Of a stretch of DNA of 31,737 nucleotides, positions 14,849 through 22,364 are shown one piece after another; the first letter of the stretch is position 1, and every line of letters starts with the position of its first letter. The translations under genes and the position numbers were made by a program. Source of the stretch: JBGLNL01 sp046484125 (GTDB taxonomy: Bacteria; Chloroflexota; Dehalococcoidia; SZUA-161; SpSt-899); the NCBI GenBank assembly GCA_046484125.1, contig JAWOBX010000010.1, forward strand, positions 1 through 31,737, given 5' to 3'. Under the pieces are notes generated by a model that did not search any database, was not told the origin of the DNA, and worked only from the letters and a program-made list of their open reading frames with translations.

Positions 14849-14963
14849 GCTATTACCCTGTAAAAGGGGGCGGACCATGGGAAATTATCGGTTGGACGTA
14901 ACTGTAAAAACCCCCTGTCACCTTAAATGAATGAGAGAAAATTAAGAAACGGAGGCATAAAAC

Positions 14964-15665
14964 ATGGCAAATTACCCAACAGGTGATCCCAGAGCTCAAA
15001 TTAAGGCAGCTATCGATGCCGGCGACTTGAAATGGCTTCTCGAAAAAGCCGGTGAACTCCACGGCCATTACTGCCCCGGCCTCGCGTATGGAATTAGGTC
15101 CGGATATAAGGCTGTGACCGAACTTGGGGCTCACTCAACCGGCATGGAGGAAGTGGTAGCCATAGTGGAGAGCAATAACTGTTTTGCGGACGGCATCCAG
15201 TTCGTCACGGGATGCAGCTTCGCCAACAACGCCCTGATCTTCAGAGACCTCGGCAAGACGGCGGTAACACTGGCCAGGAGAAGTGGAGAAGGGGTACGAG
15301 TTCTTGTTGATATGGATCGCCAGTCACTCCAGGAGCGAGAGCCGGAAGCCATGGCTCTCTTTCAGAAGGTGGTCGCGGAACGCAAAGGAAGCGAGGAAGA
15401 CAGTGCCCACTTGCGCGAACTGTGGAGACAGGCCTCTTTCAATATGCTCAATGTTCCGGAGAACGAGTTACTCAAAGTGCAGAATGTCACCGTTGAACTC
15501 CCCTCATATGCCGGAATCTTCGCCAGCGTTACCTGTTCTAAATGCGGAGAAAGCGTCATGGAGCCGCGAATACGGATGAGAAACGGCCAGCCCGTCTGCC
15601 TGCCATGTTCGGGCCAGGAATACTACCAGCTTGATGGTAATGGTATAAGGGTAATCTGTACTTGA
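14964..15665 (+). CDS. FmdE-family metal-binding protein with C-terminal zinc ribbon
   Basis: The 233 residues start with the FmdE domain. ELHGHYCPGLAYGIRSG (H33, H35, C37) and ESNNCFADGIQFVTGCSF (C73, C84) form its conserved metal site. A four-Cys ribbon at the end (C191, C194, C212, C215, in CSKCG and CLPCSG) matches the TraR/DksA-like finger found on many FmdE proteins. The family is named after a protein from formylmethanofuran dehydrogenase loci of methanogens; its bacterial role is not settled and no signal peptide is visible. GGAGG lies seven bases before the ATG. The substrate-binding protein of an ABC importer follows 42 bases downstream in the same direction, which suggests a role with the imported metal or ligand. 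Confidence 0.9.
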   Translation: MANYPTGDPRAQIKAAIDAGDLKWLLEKAGELHGHYCPGLAYGIRSGYKAVTELGAHSTGMEEVVAIVESNNCFADGIQFVTGCSFANNALIFRDLGKTAVTLARRSGEGVRVLVDMDRQSLQEREPEAMALFQKVVAERKGSEEDSAHLRELWRQASFNMLNVPENELLKVQNVTVELPSYAGIFASVTCSKCGESVMEPRIRMRNGQPVCLPCSGQEYYQLDGNGIRVICT

Positions 15666-15707
15666 TGGAAATATCCGGACAATCGATACAAAGGGAGAAA
15701 ATCGAAC

Positions 15708-17342
15708 ATGAAACACATCCTGACCTGCATGGCAGCGGCATTGATTATCTGCTTACTGACGTCCGGTACGGTGCTGGTCGCTGGTTGCGGCGGCGAGGAG
15801 GAGAACACCGACCAGCCCACAACTTCGACTGCAGAAACTGCTGGAGAACCAGTCTCTATCTCCACCTATACCATCGGTGACACCACCGGTGACTGGGGCT
15901 ACCCCTCGCCATACCTGCGCTATTCCAGGGGCCCCGGATATATCCGAATGAGCTTCATCTTCGATACGCTCATCTGGAAGGACGAAAGCGGTTTTATCCC
16001 GGCTCTGGCGGAACAGTGGACCTATAACGAAAAGGATAATGCTTACACCTTCATACTGCAGCAAAACGCGAAATGGCACGATGGCGAGCCAGTCACTGCT
16101 GAGGATGTCGCCTTTACTGTAGATTATGTCAAGAGCCATCCCGATCCCTTCGTCACCCTGGTCGGCCCCAGCGGAGTGAGCCGCGCCGAGGTGATCGATC
16201 AGCAAACGGTGAAGCTATATCTGGAATCGGAGTACGCCCCCTTCCTGTATGAGATCGCCGGTACAATGGCCATCCTGCCCGGACATATCTGGGAAAACGT
16301 CGAAGACCCCTTGACATTCGACGGACCGGAGGCTGTCATCGGGAGCGGTCCCTATAAGCTTACGGATTACAACAAAGCCCAGGGAAACTATCTATACGAA
16401 GCATTCGAGGACTATTACCAGGGTAAACCAATAGTAGACAGGCTGATATTCGTCAAAACAAGCGAAGAGACCGTCTCCGCAGCCCTGGCGCAGGGGAAGG
16501 TAAACGCGGCCGATATTCAGCCTGAGCTGGTCGACACGATGCAGTCAAAAGGATTCACCATTGTGGAAGCGCCATATGGCTGGAACGCCAAGATGACTAT
16601 AAACCACAAGAAGGAACCACTGAATCAGAAGGAGTTCCGGCAGGCAATAGCCTATGCCATTGACAGGCAGGAGCTGGTGAATGTCACCCAGCGAGGTCAT
16701 GGAATACCGGGCAGCCCTGGATTGCTCCCTCCAGATAACAGGTGGTACAATCCCGCTATCAATCAATATGACTGCAATCCGCAAAAAGCTCAGCGGCTAT
16801 TTGAGGACCTTGGCTACACACTAAACAAAGACGGTTACTTTACCAGGAATGGCAAAATCCTGGAACTAGAATTGATTACCCAGACTGCCCACGGATTCAA
16901 GGAGGTCGGGCAGTTCATCAAGAAAGCGCTTGAGAATATCGGCATCAGGATCAACTTCAAGATCATGGAAGGTAAAAGTTTAGATGCAAAGGTGGAGGCC
17001 TGGGATTTCGACCTTTCTATTTATGGCCATGGCGGGCTGTATGAGCCGTCGATCCTGCCGAAGGTCATCACCGGTCCGGGATTCAACAGCGCCAGGTATA
17101 CCGAGAATGAGGAGTTGAACCAGCTCCTGGAGGAACAGCTACACGAGATGGACCAGGATGCCAGGCTGGAGATGGTCAGAGAGGCACAGGCGATATATGC
17201 CGAGGAAATGCCGGCCATCACATTGTACCACCCGGACTGGTACTGGGCTCATGACGGTTTAGTAAACTGGTTCTACACCGATGGTGGCGTCGCCTCCGGT
17301 GTTCCCATACCTTTGAACAAGATGGCGCTTTTGAGTGAGTAG
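15708..17342 (+). CDS. ABC importer substrate-binding lipoprotein, SBP_bac_5 family
   Basis: The 544 residues begin with a lipoprotein signal: a hydrophobic core, then LVAGC with the lipidated Cys at 27, followed by an acidic, Thr-rich linker. The mature part is typical of the peptide/nickel cluster C binding proteins: FDTLIWKDESGFIPALAEQW, FILQQNAKWHDGEPVTAEDVAFT, GSGPYKLTDYN, FRQAIAYAIDRQELV and MPAITLYHPDWYWA. It captures a ligand outside the membrane and hands it to the permeases encoded downstream. Family members bind oligopeptides, nickel chelates or other small molecules, and sequence alone does not say which. AGGGAG lies nine bases before the ATG. Two TrmO-like genes interrupt the run to the permeases. 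Confidence 0.92.
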   Translation: MKHILTCMAAALIICLLTSGTVLVAGCGGEEENTDQPTTSTAETAGEPVSISTYTIGDTTGDWGYPSPYLRYSRGPGYIRMSFIFDTLIWKDESGFIPALAEQWTYNEKDNAYTFILQQNAKWHDGEPVTAEDVAFTVDYVKSHPDPFVTLVGPSGVSRAEVIDQQTVKLYLESEYAPFLYEIAGTMAILPGHIWENVEDPLTFDGPEAVIGSGPYKLTDYNKAQGNYLYEAFEDYYQGKPIVDRLIFVKTSEETVSAALAQGKVNAADIQPELVDTMQSKGFTIVEAPYGWNAKMTINHKKEPLNQKEFRQAIAYAIDRQELVNVTQRGHGIPGSPGLLPPDNRWYNPAINQYDCNPQKAQRLFEDLGYTLNKDGYFTRNGKILELELITQTAHGFKEVGQFIKKALENIGIRINFKIMEGKSLDAKVEAWDFDLSIYGHGGLYEPSILPKVITGPGFNSARYTENEELNQLLEEQLHEMDQDARLEMVREAQAIYAEEMPAITLYHPDWYWAHDGLVNWFYTDGGVASGVPIPLNKMALLSE

Positions 17343-17437
17343 TGCTTTATCGCATTTGAAGCATCATTCCGGCCTGAGTTACCAGTCCAGAGGGGTTGCG
17401 GGAGGCTTAAGGTTGCCAGATTGAGCCCCCATCCTGA

Positions 17438-17459
17438 ATTCCGGCTCGGTGGCCGGAAT
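17438..17459. other. Hairpin in the spacer after the binding-protein gene
   Basis: ATTCCGGC, loop TCGGTG, GCCGGAAT, followed by GACACTTC. The nearby 17343-17437 is a mosaic spacer with another CATTCCGG half. It may damp transcription between the highly needed binding protein and the later genes. Confidence 0.4.
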
Positions 17460-17499
17460 GACACTTCAGGTGTTACGTGATTTACGGGAAGGTGGAGCA

Positions 17500-18051
17500 A
17501 TGTCAGAAATTGTACTAAAGCCAGTCGGATTCGTTCGTAATTCCATCACCGAAGGGGCTCACCCAGCAGGCCGGCCGCCAGCGGAGGAGGATAGCCCCGA
17601 GAAGCATGCACTCTGGCGCGAGCGCATCCGGCAAAGCAGAGAGGCGCGGAAATCCATCTCGGAACTGGTGATAGATGAGAGCCTCGCCGAACTCCTCGAC
17701 GGTGTCGAGGAGTTCTCTCATTTGTTGGTACTCTACTGGGCCAACCGCATCCCGGAGGAGCGGCGAACCACGCTCAAGGTCCATCCGATGGGCCGAAAGG
17801 ATCTGCCATTGATGGGCATCTTCGCAACGCGCAGCCCGGTCCGGCCCAATCCCGTACTGGCAACCAGGGTCCGGCTGCTTGAACGCCAGGGCAACATCCT
17901 GAAGGTACAGGGTCTTGAAGCGATTGACGGTAGCCCGATCATGGACATCAAACCGCAGGTCCACGATCAGTACGAGGATGATGAACGCAGAATGCCTGAC
18001 TGGATGCGCGAGATTCATCAGGCACTCGACGAGGAAGAGACAGATGAATGA
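17500..18051 (+). CDS. TrmO/TsaA-like (UPF0066) methyltransferase, copy 1
   Basis: The 183 residues start LKPVGFVRN and contain the UPF0066 core: GVEEFSHLLVLYWANR, KVHPMGRKDLPLMGIFATRSPVRPNPVLA (in two blocks) and LEAIDGSPIMDIKP. Known TrmO is a SAM-dependent enzyme that methylates threonylcarbamoyl-adenosine 37 of some tRNAs. This protein lacks the extra C-terminal domain of E. coli TrmO and has PNPVLA where classical members have PNPIG. An in-frame start exists at 17449, but the ATG at 17500 has GGTGGAG in good position and begins the domain. Its last bases overlap the next copy. Its location inside an importer cluster hints at a role other than housekeeping tRNA modification. Confidence 0.88.
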   Translation: MSEIVLKPVGFVRNSITEGAHPAGRPPAEEDSPEKHALWRERIRQSREARKSISELVIDESLAELLDGVEEFSHLLVLYWANRIPEERRTTLKVHPMGRKDLPLMGIFATRSPVRPNPVLATRVRLLERQGNILKVQGLEAIDGSPIMDIKPQVHDQYEDDERRMPDWMREIHQALDEEETDE

Positions 18052-18553
18052 GATGATCCTGAAACCGGTTGGCGTGGTCCGAAGTGACATCAAGGAACCC
18101 AGTTTGCGTGCCCGCTCCGGCGATCTGAACTGGGAAAGCGAAGACCAACAATCTTCACACTCGACAGCAAACGTATCTGAAATCGTTATCGATCCCCAAT
18201 ATACCGGCATTCTCGACGGGATTGAGGATTTCTCTCATTTGCTGGTCCTTTACTGGGCGCACAAGGTCGATACAGAAGGACGCAAACTTACCAAAGTGCA
18301 TCCGATGGGAAGGAAGGATTTGCCGCTGGTGGGCATTTACTCCACCTGCAGCCCGGCCCGGCCAAATCCAGTACTGGCCATTGCCGTCCGGTCGCTGGAG
18401 CGAGATGGGTACACGCTCAGAGTTGAGGGGCTCGATGCCATCGACGGCAGCCCTGTACTGGATATTAAACCCTATCTTCCTTTCTATTATTCCGTCCCGG
18501 AGGCGAAACTTTCAGGCTGGATGAATCAAATAATCGAAGAGATGGGAGGCTAA
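18044..18553 (+). CDS. TrmO/TsaA-like (UPF0066) methyltransferase, copy 2
   Basis: The 169 residues are a paralogue of the preceding gene: LKPVGVVRSD, GIEDFSHLLVLYWAHK, KVHPMGRKDLPLVGIYSTCSPARPNP (in two blocks) and LDAIDGSPVLDIKPYLP. The usual ATRSP reads STCSP here, so the conserved Arg is Cys. PNPVLA is shared with copy 1. The ATG at 18044 overlaps the end of copy 1 by eight bases, with GAGGAAGAG as ribosome site; a second ATG at 18053 is also possible. The 5' half differs strongly from copy 1 while the core is close, as in an old tandem duplication with divergence. The two may form a heterodimer. Confidence 0.87.
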   Translation: MNEMILKPVGVVRSDIKEPSLRARSGDLNWESEDQQSSHSTANVSEIVIDPQYTGILDGIEDFSHLLVLYWAHKVDTEGRKLTKVHPMGRKDLPLVGIYSTCSPARPNPVLAIAVRSLERDGYTLRVEGLDAIDGSPVLDIKPYLPFYYSVPEAKLSGWMNQIIEEMGG

Positions 18554-18599
18554 CGGGATTTCACCCTCACCATGACCCTCTCCCTCAAGGGAGAAGTAA

Positions 18600-18642
18600 T
18601 CCTCTCGCCCCTTCGGGGAGAGAGTTAGAGAGAGGGGGAAAT
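18600..18642 (+). repeat. CTCTCGCCCC-type interspersed repeat, copy 2
   Basis: Matches 12825-12867. A related CCCTCTCCCTCAAGGGAGA palindrome lies just upstream (18576-18594). The spacer 18554-18657 therefore consists of repeats between the TrmO pair and the first permease gene. Confidence 0.65.
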
Positions 18643-18657
18643 AACGCTCGATAGCCT

Positions 18658-19629
18658 ATGTTCACCAAACATAACCTGATCACCTACGCGGTAGCGCTGG
18701 TGATAATTCTGATCCTGAATTTCTTCCTGCCCCGGCTCATGCCGGGCGACCCGCTCATGGCCATATTCGGTGATGAGGCGCTCGTTCAGATGAGTCCGCA
18801 GCTTCAGGAAAACCTTACTGAGCGCTTCGCGCTGGATCAGTCCCTGGGAGGCCAGTTCGTTTCCTACTGGGCTGCCCTTTTTCACGGGGACCTGGGGTAT
18901 TCTTACTATTACAACGCTCCCGTGGCGGAGGTTATCTTCGGCCGTCTGCACTGGACGCTGCTGCTCGGCGGCCTGGCTCTTGTTCTTTCCACGCTACTGG
19001 GAATCATACTGGGGATCGAGTCCGGGTGGCGGAGGGGAGGTAAAACCGATGGCAGCCTGCTTACAGGCATGGTCACTCTGAGCGGCTTCCCTGACTTCTG
19101 GCTGGGAATACTCCTGCTGCTCCTCTTCGGGGTACACCTTCAGCTTCTGCCTCTCTACGGTGCCGAGGATGCTTATTCCGGGCTGGACGGTTTCGACCGG
19201 ATACTCGATATAGGCAAACACCTGATACTACCCCTCACAACCCTAACCCTGGCCCGGCTGACAGGCGGGTACCTGTTGACCAGAAACACAATGGTGGGCG
19301 TACTCAAAGAACCCTATATACTGCTGGCCCGGGCGAAGGGCCTGTCTCCCCACGCCATTAAGTACCGCCACGCAGGGAGAAATTCCATGCTTCCGGTAAT
19401 GACCCGAACCGGCATCTGGACCGGCCGGATGGTCACCGGCGTACTCTTCGTTGAGATCGTATTTGCCTATCCAGGCATCGGCTATCTTACTTACGAAGCT
19501 CTCACCTTCAGAGACTATCCCGTACTCCAGGGAATACTATTGATCACAGCCATCTTTGTACTCCTGGCAAATTTCATAGTCGACCTCCTTTATCCCAGGA
19601 TAGACCCGAGGATTAGCTATGCACGTTGA
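18658..19629 (+). CDS. ABC importer inner-membrane permease, DppB/NikB type
   Basis: The 323 residues have a first membrane helix (YAVALVIILILNFFLPRLMPGDP) with the hallmark PGDP that ends it. Five more hydrophobic segments follow. The cytoplasmic EAA loop, LKEPYILLARAKGLSPHAI, binds the ATPase, and the end has VEIVFAYPGIGYLTYEAL, as usual for the DppB side of the peptide/nickel importers. It forms the membrane channel with the next gene product, whose ATG lies inside its last codons (11-base overlap). No clear Shine-Dalgarno site is visible before its own ATG; the spacer upstream ends in GAGGGGGAAAT about 17 bases away. Confidence 0.92.
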   Translation: MFTKHNLITYAVALVIILILNFFLPRLMPGDPLMAIFGDEALVQMSPQLQENLTERFALDQSLGGQFVSYWAALFHGDLGYSYYYNAPVAEVIFGRLHWTLLLGGLALVLSTLLGIILGIESGWRRGGKTDGSLLTGMVTLSGFPDFWLGILLLLLFGVHLQLLPLYGAEDAYSGLDGFDRILDIGKHLILPLTTLTLARLTGGYLLTRNTMVGVLKEPYILLARAKGLSPHAIKYRHAGRNSMLPVMTRTGIWTGRMVTGVLFVEIVFAYPGIGYLTYEALTFRDYPVLQGILLITAIFVLLANFIVDLLYPRIDPRISYAR

Positions 19630-20626
19630 TCTCAAGAGAGAGGTAGTCCGCAGCAGGAGCGGCCAGATTGGCATTGCTTTGCTGTTGATCGTGATATTCA
19701 TGGCGATTTTCGCGCCGCTACTGGCTACCGAAGACCCGCTGCAACAGACGGTGAATTCCTTTAAAAATCCCTCATGGGAACACCCCCTGGGCACCAATCA
19801 TACCGGTCAGGATATATGGAGCCAGCTTGTCTACGGGGCGCGCACATCGCTGATGGTAGGACTCCTGGTAGCGGCGCTTTCCACCTTTCTGGCCGCCATC
19901 ATCGGCGCGTCGGCCGCACTGATAGGAGGTATATACGAACGTCTGGTTATGAGACTCGTGGACGCGTTCATCGTGATACCGATGATTATCCTGCTGATCC
20001 TGCTTTCAGTGTATGTCGACCCTAACCTCGGCAGCGGAGCGCTTACCGGCATCGAGGTAGTAATCAGCATAGTAGTGGCGGGAATATCCCTGTACATGGT
20101 GCGTACTATGGGATGGGTGGGACTTCTCGTCATCGCGCCGGTAATCGCTCTGGTCATTGTATCACGCGATCTCTTATCCAGTACCGGTGGACTCATCCTG
20201 ATCCTTTCTCTGCTAAGCTGGCAGGGGGGCGCTCGCATAGTGCGCGCGCAGACGCTCTCTCTCAAGGAAAAAGCCCATATCTCCGCGGCAAGAGGATTCG
20301 GCGCAGGAACCTGGTACATTATGCGCCGGCACATCATTCCGGACCTCGGCCCGATACTGGTGGCCGACTTTGTCTTCTGCGTACGGCGAGCCGTATTCCT
20401 CCAGGCGGGTTTGGCATTCATCGGCATAGGTGACCCCAATGTGGTAAGCTGGGGTAGCATGATCAGCGACGCGCGCGACTGGATATTCATGGATGTCTGG
20501 CAGTGGTGGCTGGTTCCGGCAGGGGCGGCACTTTCGGCAACGATTGTGGCCATAACCCTTATCGGCCATTCACTGGAACCGGCACTCGACCCCAGACTTA
20601 GAGGTGAGATCGGTGCTCAAAATTGA
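19619..20626 (+). CDS. ABC importer inner-membrane permease, DppC/NikC type, with an extra membrane insertion
   Basis: The 335 residues show the DppC pattern: one N-terminal helix, the HPLGTNHTGQDIWSQLVYGARTSL block before helix 2, the EAA loop SLKEKAHISAARGFGAG and the late FLQAGLAFIGIG with SWGSMISDA. Family members are about 290 residues. The surplus is a stretch of about 50 residues at 134-188, between the third helix and LSWQGGARIVRAQ. It is hydrophobic enough for one or two extra membrane helices. This gene overlaps the preceding permease by 11 bases, and the ATPase gene starts inside its last codons. It is the second half of the translocation pore. Confidence 0.9.
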   Translation: MHVDLKREVVRSRSGQIGIALLLIVIFMAIFAPLLATEDPLQQTVNSFKNPSWEHPLGTNHTGQDIWSQLVYGARTSLMVGLLVAALSTFLAAIIGASAALIGGIYERLVMRLVDAFIVIPMIILLILLSVYVDPNLGSGALTGIEVVISIVVAGISLYMVRTMGWVGLLVIAPVIALVIVSRDLLSSTGGLILILSLLSWQGGARIVRAQTLSLKEKAHISAARGFGAGTWYIMRRHIIPDLGPILVADFVFCVRRAVFLQAGLAFIGIGDPNVVSWGSMISDARDWIFMDVWQWWLVPAGAALSATIVAITLIGHSLEPALDPRLRGEIGAQN

Positions 20627-22307
20627 AGACTTGAAGGTCAGATATGACGGCGAACCCGTTCTTCGGGGGATCAACCTCGAGGTGGCCGACGGCGAATGCC
20701 TGGCCATCATAGGAGAATCAGGCGCTGGCAAGACTACGCTTGGCTTGACCATTATGGGCCTGGTCAACGGTAACCCCGGCGGCAGGGTTTTTCTGGATGA
20801 TACGGATGTGCTCTCGCTCGATGAAGACCAGATGCGTAAACTGCGATGGAACCGCGTATCGATGGCATTTCAAAGCGCTCGAAATCAGCTCAATCCAACC
20901 CACAGGATAATAGACCAGGTCGCTGAACCTATGATCGCGCATGGATTTCAAGGGAAATCCGAGGCCAGAGAAAGGGCCGCGGAGATACTCCGGAAGACAG
21001 GATTGCCGGCGAACAAGTCATCCCACTATCCCCACCAGCTCAGCGGTGGTGAGCAGCAGCGGGTTCTCATCGCCATGGCCCTGGCCAATAATTCGCCGAT
21101 GCTTATCCTGGACGAACCAATCTCATCTCTCGATGCCAGTTCGCGCAGCGAGATGCTCTCGTTTCTCAGGAAAGCCCTGGCCGGCCGCGCTGTAATGATA
21201 ACAACACATGACCTGTCAACAGCTTCTCAACTCTCCTCCAGAGTGGCCACACTTTATGGAGGAAGGCTTGTCGAAGTTGGGCCCACAGATGAGGTCTTCT
21301 CGCAGCCCCGCCACCCCTACACCAGGGCCCTTCTTCGCTCTTATCCCAATATGACCACGGTAAAGGACCTGCAGGGGATAAAAGGACGTATGGACCGGCA
21401 TGTGGTGGGATGCCCCTTCAATCCGCGCTGTACACAGGCGATTAATGTATGCCGGGAATCGATACCCCCACTGAGGGAATACGAGGGAAGACTGGTAGCC
21501 TGCCATCGCGGGGGGATAATCGCTGCCCTGTCAGCCACAGGGATGAGTAAATCGTTCGGCCAGCTCAAAGCCGTGGATGATGTAAGCCTGACTCTGGACC
21601 ACGGTGAGACCCTCGCGCTTGTTGGTCAGAGCGGTTCGGGCAAAACCACCCTGGCACGGTTGATAACCGGCATACTTGAAGCGGAAAACGGGGAAGTCTT
21701 ACTGGAAGAGCAGAAAGTCCACCAGCATAATAAGGATTTCCACAAGACGGTCCAGATGGTCTTCCAGGACCCCGGGGAGGCCTTGAGTCACAGACTCACC
21801 GTGCTGGAAGCGGTACGCGAGCCGCTGGAGGTGCAGGGGGTGGGGAACGGTGAAGAACGAGACAGGATGGTCAGAAAGATCATCGAAGAAGTGGAACTAC
21901 CTGCGACCGAATCATTCCTCGACGAGTATCCCCACCATCTAAGTGGAGGCGAGCTGCAGCGAGTCAATATAGCACGCGCACTGGTGCTGAATCCCAAAGT
22001 GCTGATCGCCGATGAGCCGACGGCTTTTCTTGATTCCAGCGTCCAGGCCAAGATACTCAAACTGCTCCTGAACCTGCAGGAGAGCCGGGGACTTTCAATG
22101 CTCTTCATCACACACGATATCGCCGTCGCCCGTAAGATAAGCGACCGGATTGCTGTGATGCAGCAGGGCAGAATCGTAGAAAAAGGCCCGGCCAACCTGA
22201 TCGTGATGAACCCCTCTCACCCATATACCCGAAGTCTGCTGGAGGCGGCTTCCGAGTTGCATTCGGGAATGGATACACCCCACCAGAAGCCGCCTTTTCT
22301 TTACTGA
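20613..22307 (+). CDS. Fused double ATPase of a peptide/nickel-type ABC importer (DppD-DppF fusion)
   Basis: The 564 residues hold two full nucleotide-binding domains. First: Walker A GESGAGKTT (34-42), signature LSGGEQQ (about 143), Walker B MLILDEP. Then comes the oligopeptide-importer C-terminal segment HPYTRALL with four Cys (C267, C273, C280, C297), like the Fe-S-binding region of OppD-type subunits. Second: GQSGSGKTT (338-346), LSGGELQ, VLIADEP and HPYTRSLL. The genes are separate in many bacteria, but fusions are common. I take the GTG at 20613 because AGAGGTGA precedes it suitably. A GTG at 20604 would add three residues. It overlaps the end of the DppC-like gene by 14 bases, which fits coupled synthesis. 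Confidence 0.92.
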   Translation: MLKIEDLKVRYDGEPVLRGINLEVADGECLAIIGESGAGKTTLGLTIMGLVNGNPGGRVFLDDTDVLSLDEDQMRKLRWNRVSMAFQSARNQLNPTHRIIDQVAEPMIAHGFQGKSEARERAAEILRKTGLPANKSSHYPHQLSGGEQQRVLIAMALANNSPMLILDEPISSLDASSRSEMLSFLRKALAGRAVMITTHDLSTASQLSSRVATLYGGRLVEVGPTDEVFSQPRHPYTRALLRSYPNMTTVKDLQGIKGRMDRHVVGCPFNPRCTQAINVCRESIPPLREYEGRLVACHRGGIIAALSATGMSKSFGQLKAVDDVSLTLDHGETLALVGQSGSGKTTLARLITGILEAENGEVLLEEQKVHQHNKDFHKTVQMVFQDPGEALSHRLTVLEAVREPLEVQGVGNGEERDRMVRKIIEEVELPATESFLDEYPHHLSGGELQRVNIARALVLNPKVLIADEPTAFLDSSVQAKILKLLLNLQESRGLSMLFITHDIAVARKISDRIAVMQQGRIVEKGPANLIVMNPSHPYTRSLLEAASELHSGMDTPHQKPPFLY

Positions 22308-22364
22308 GCATTTTTCCTCGCCACTGACGTCATTACTACAAAGGAACTTGGAAAGGAGGACATT

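Noticed and set aside
17449..17499. Upstream start for the first TrmO-like protein
   Set aside because: The 17 added residues derive from a spacer hairpin. The ATG at 17500 has the ribosome site and begins the domain.
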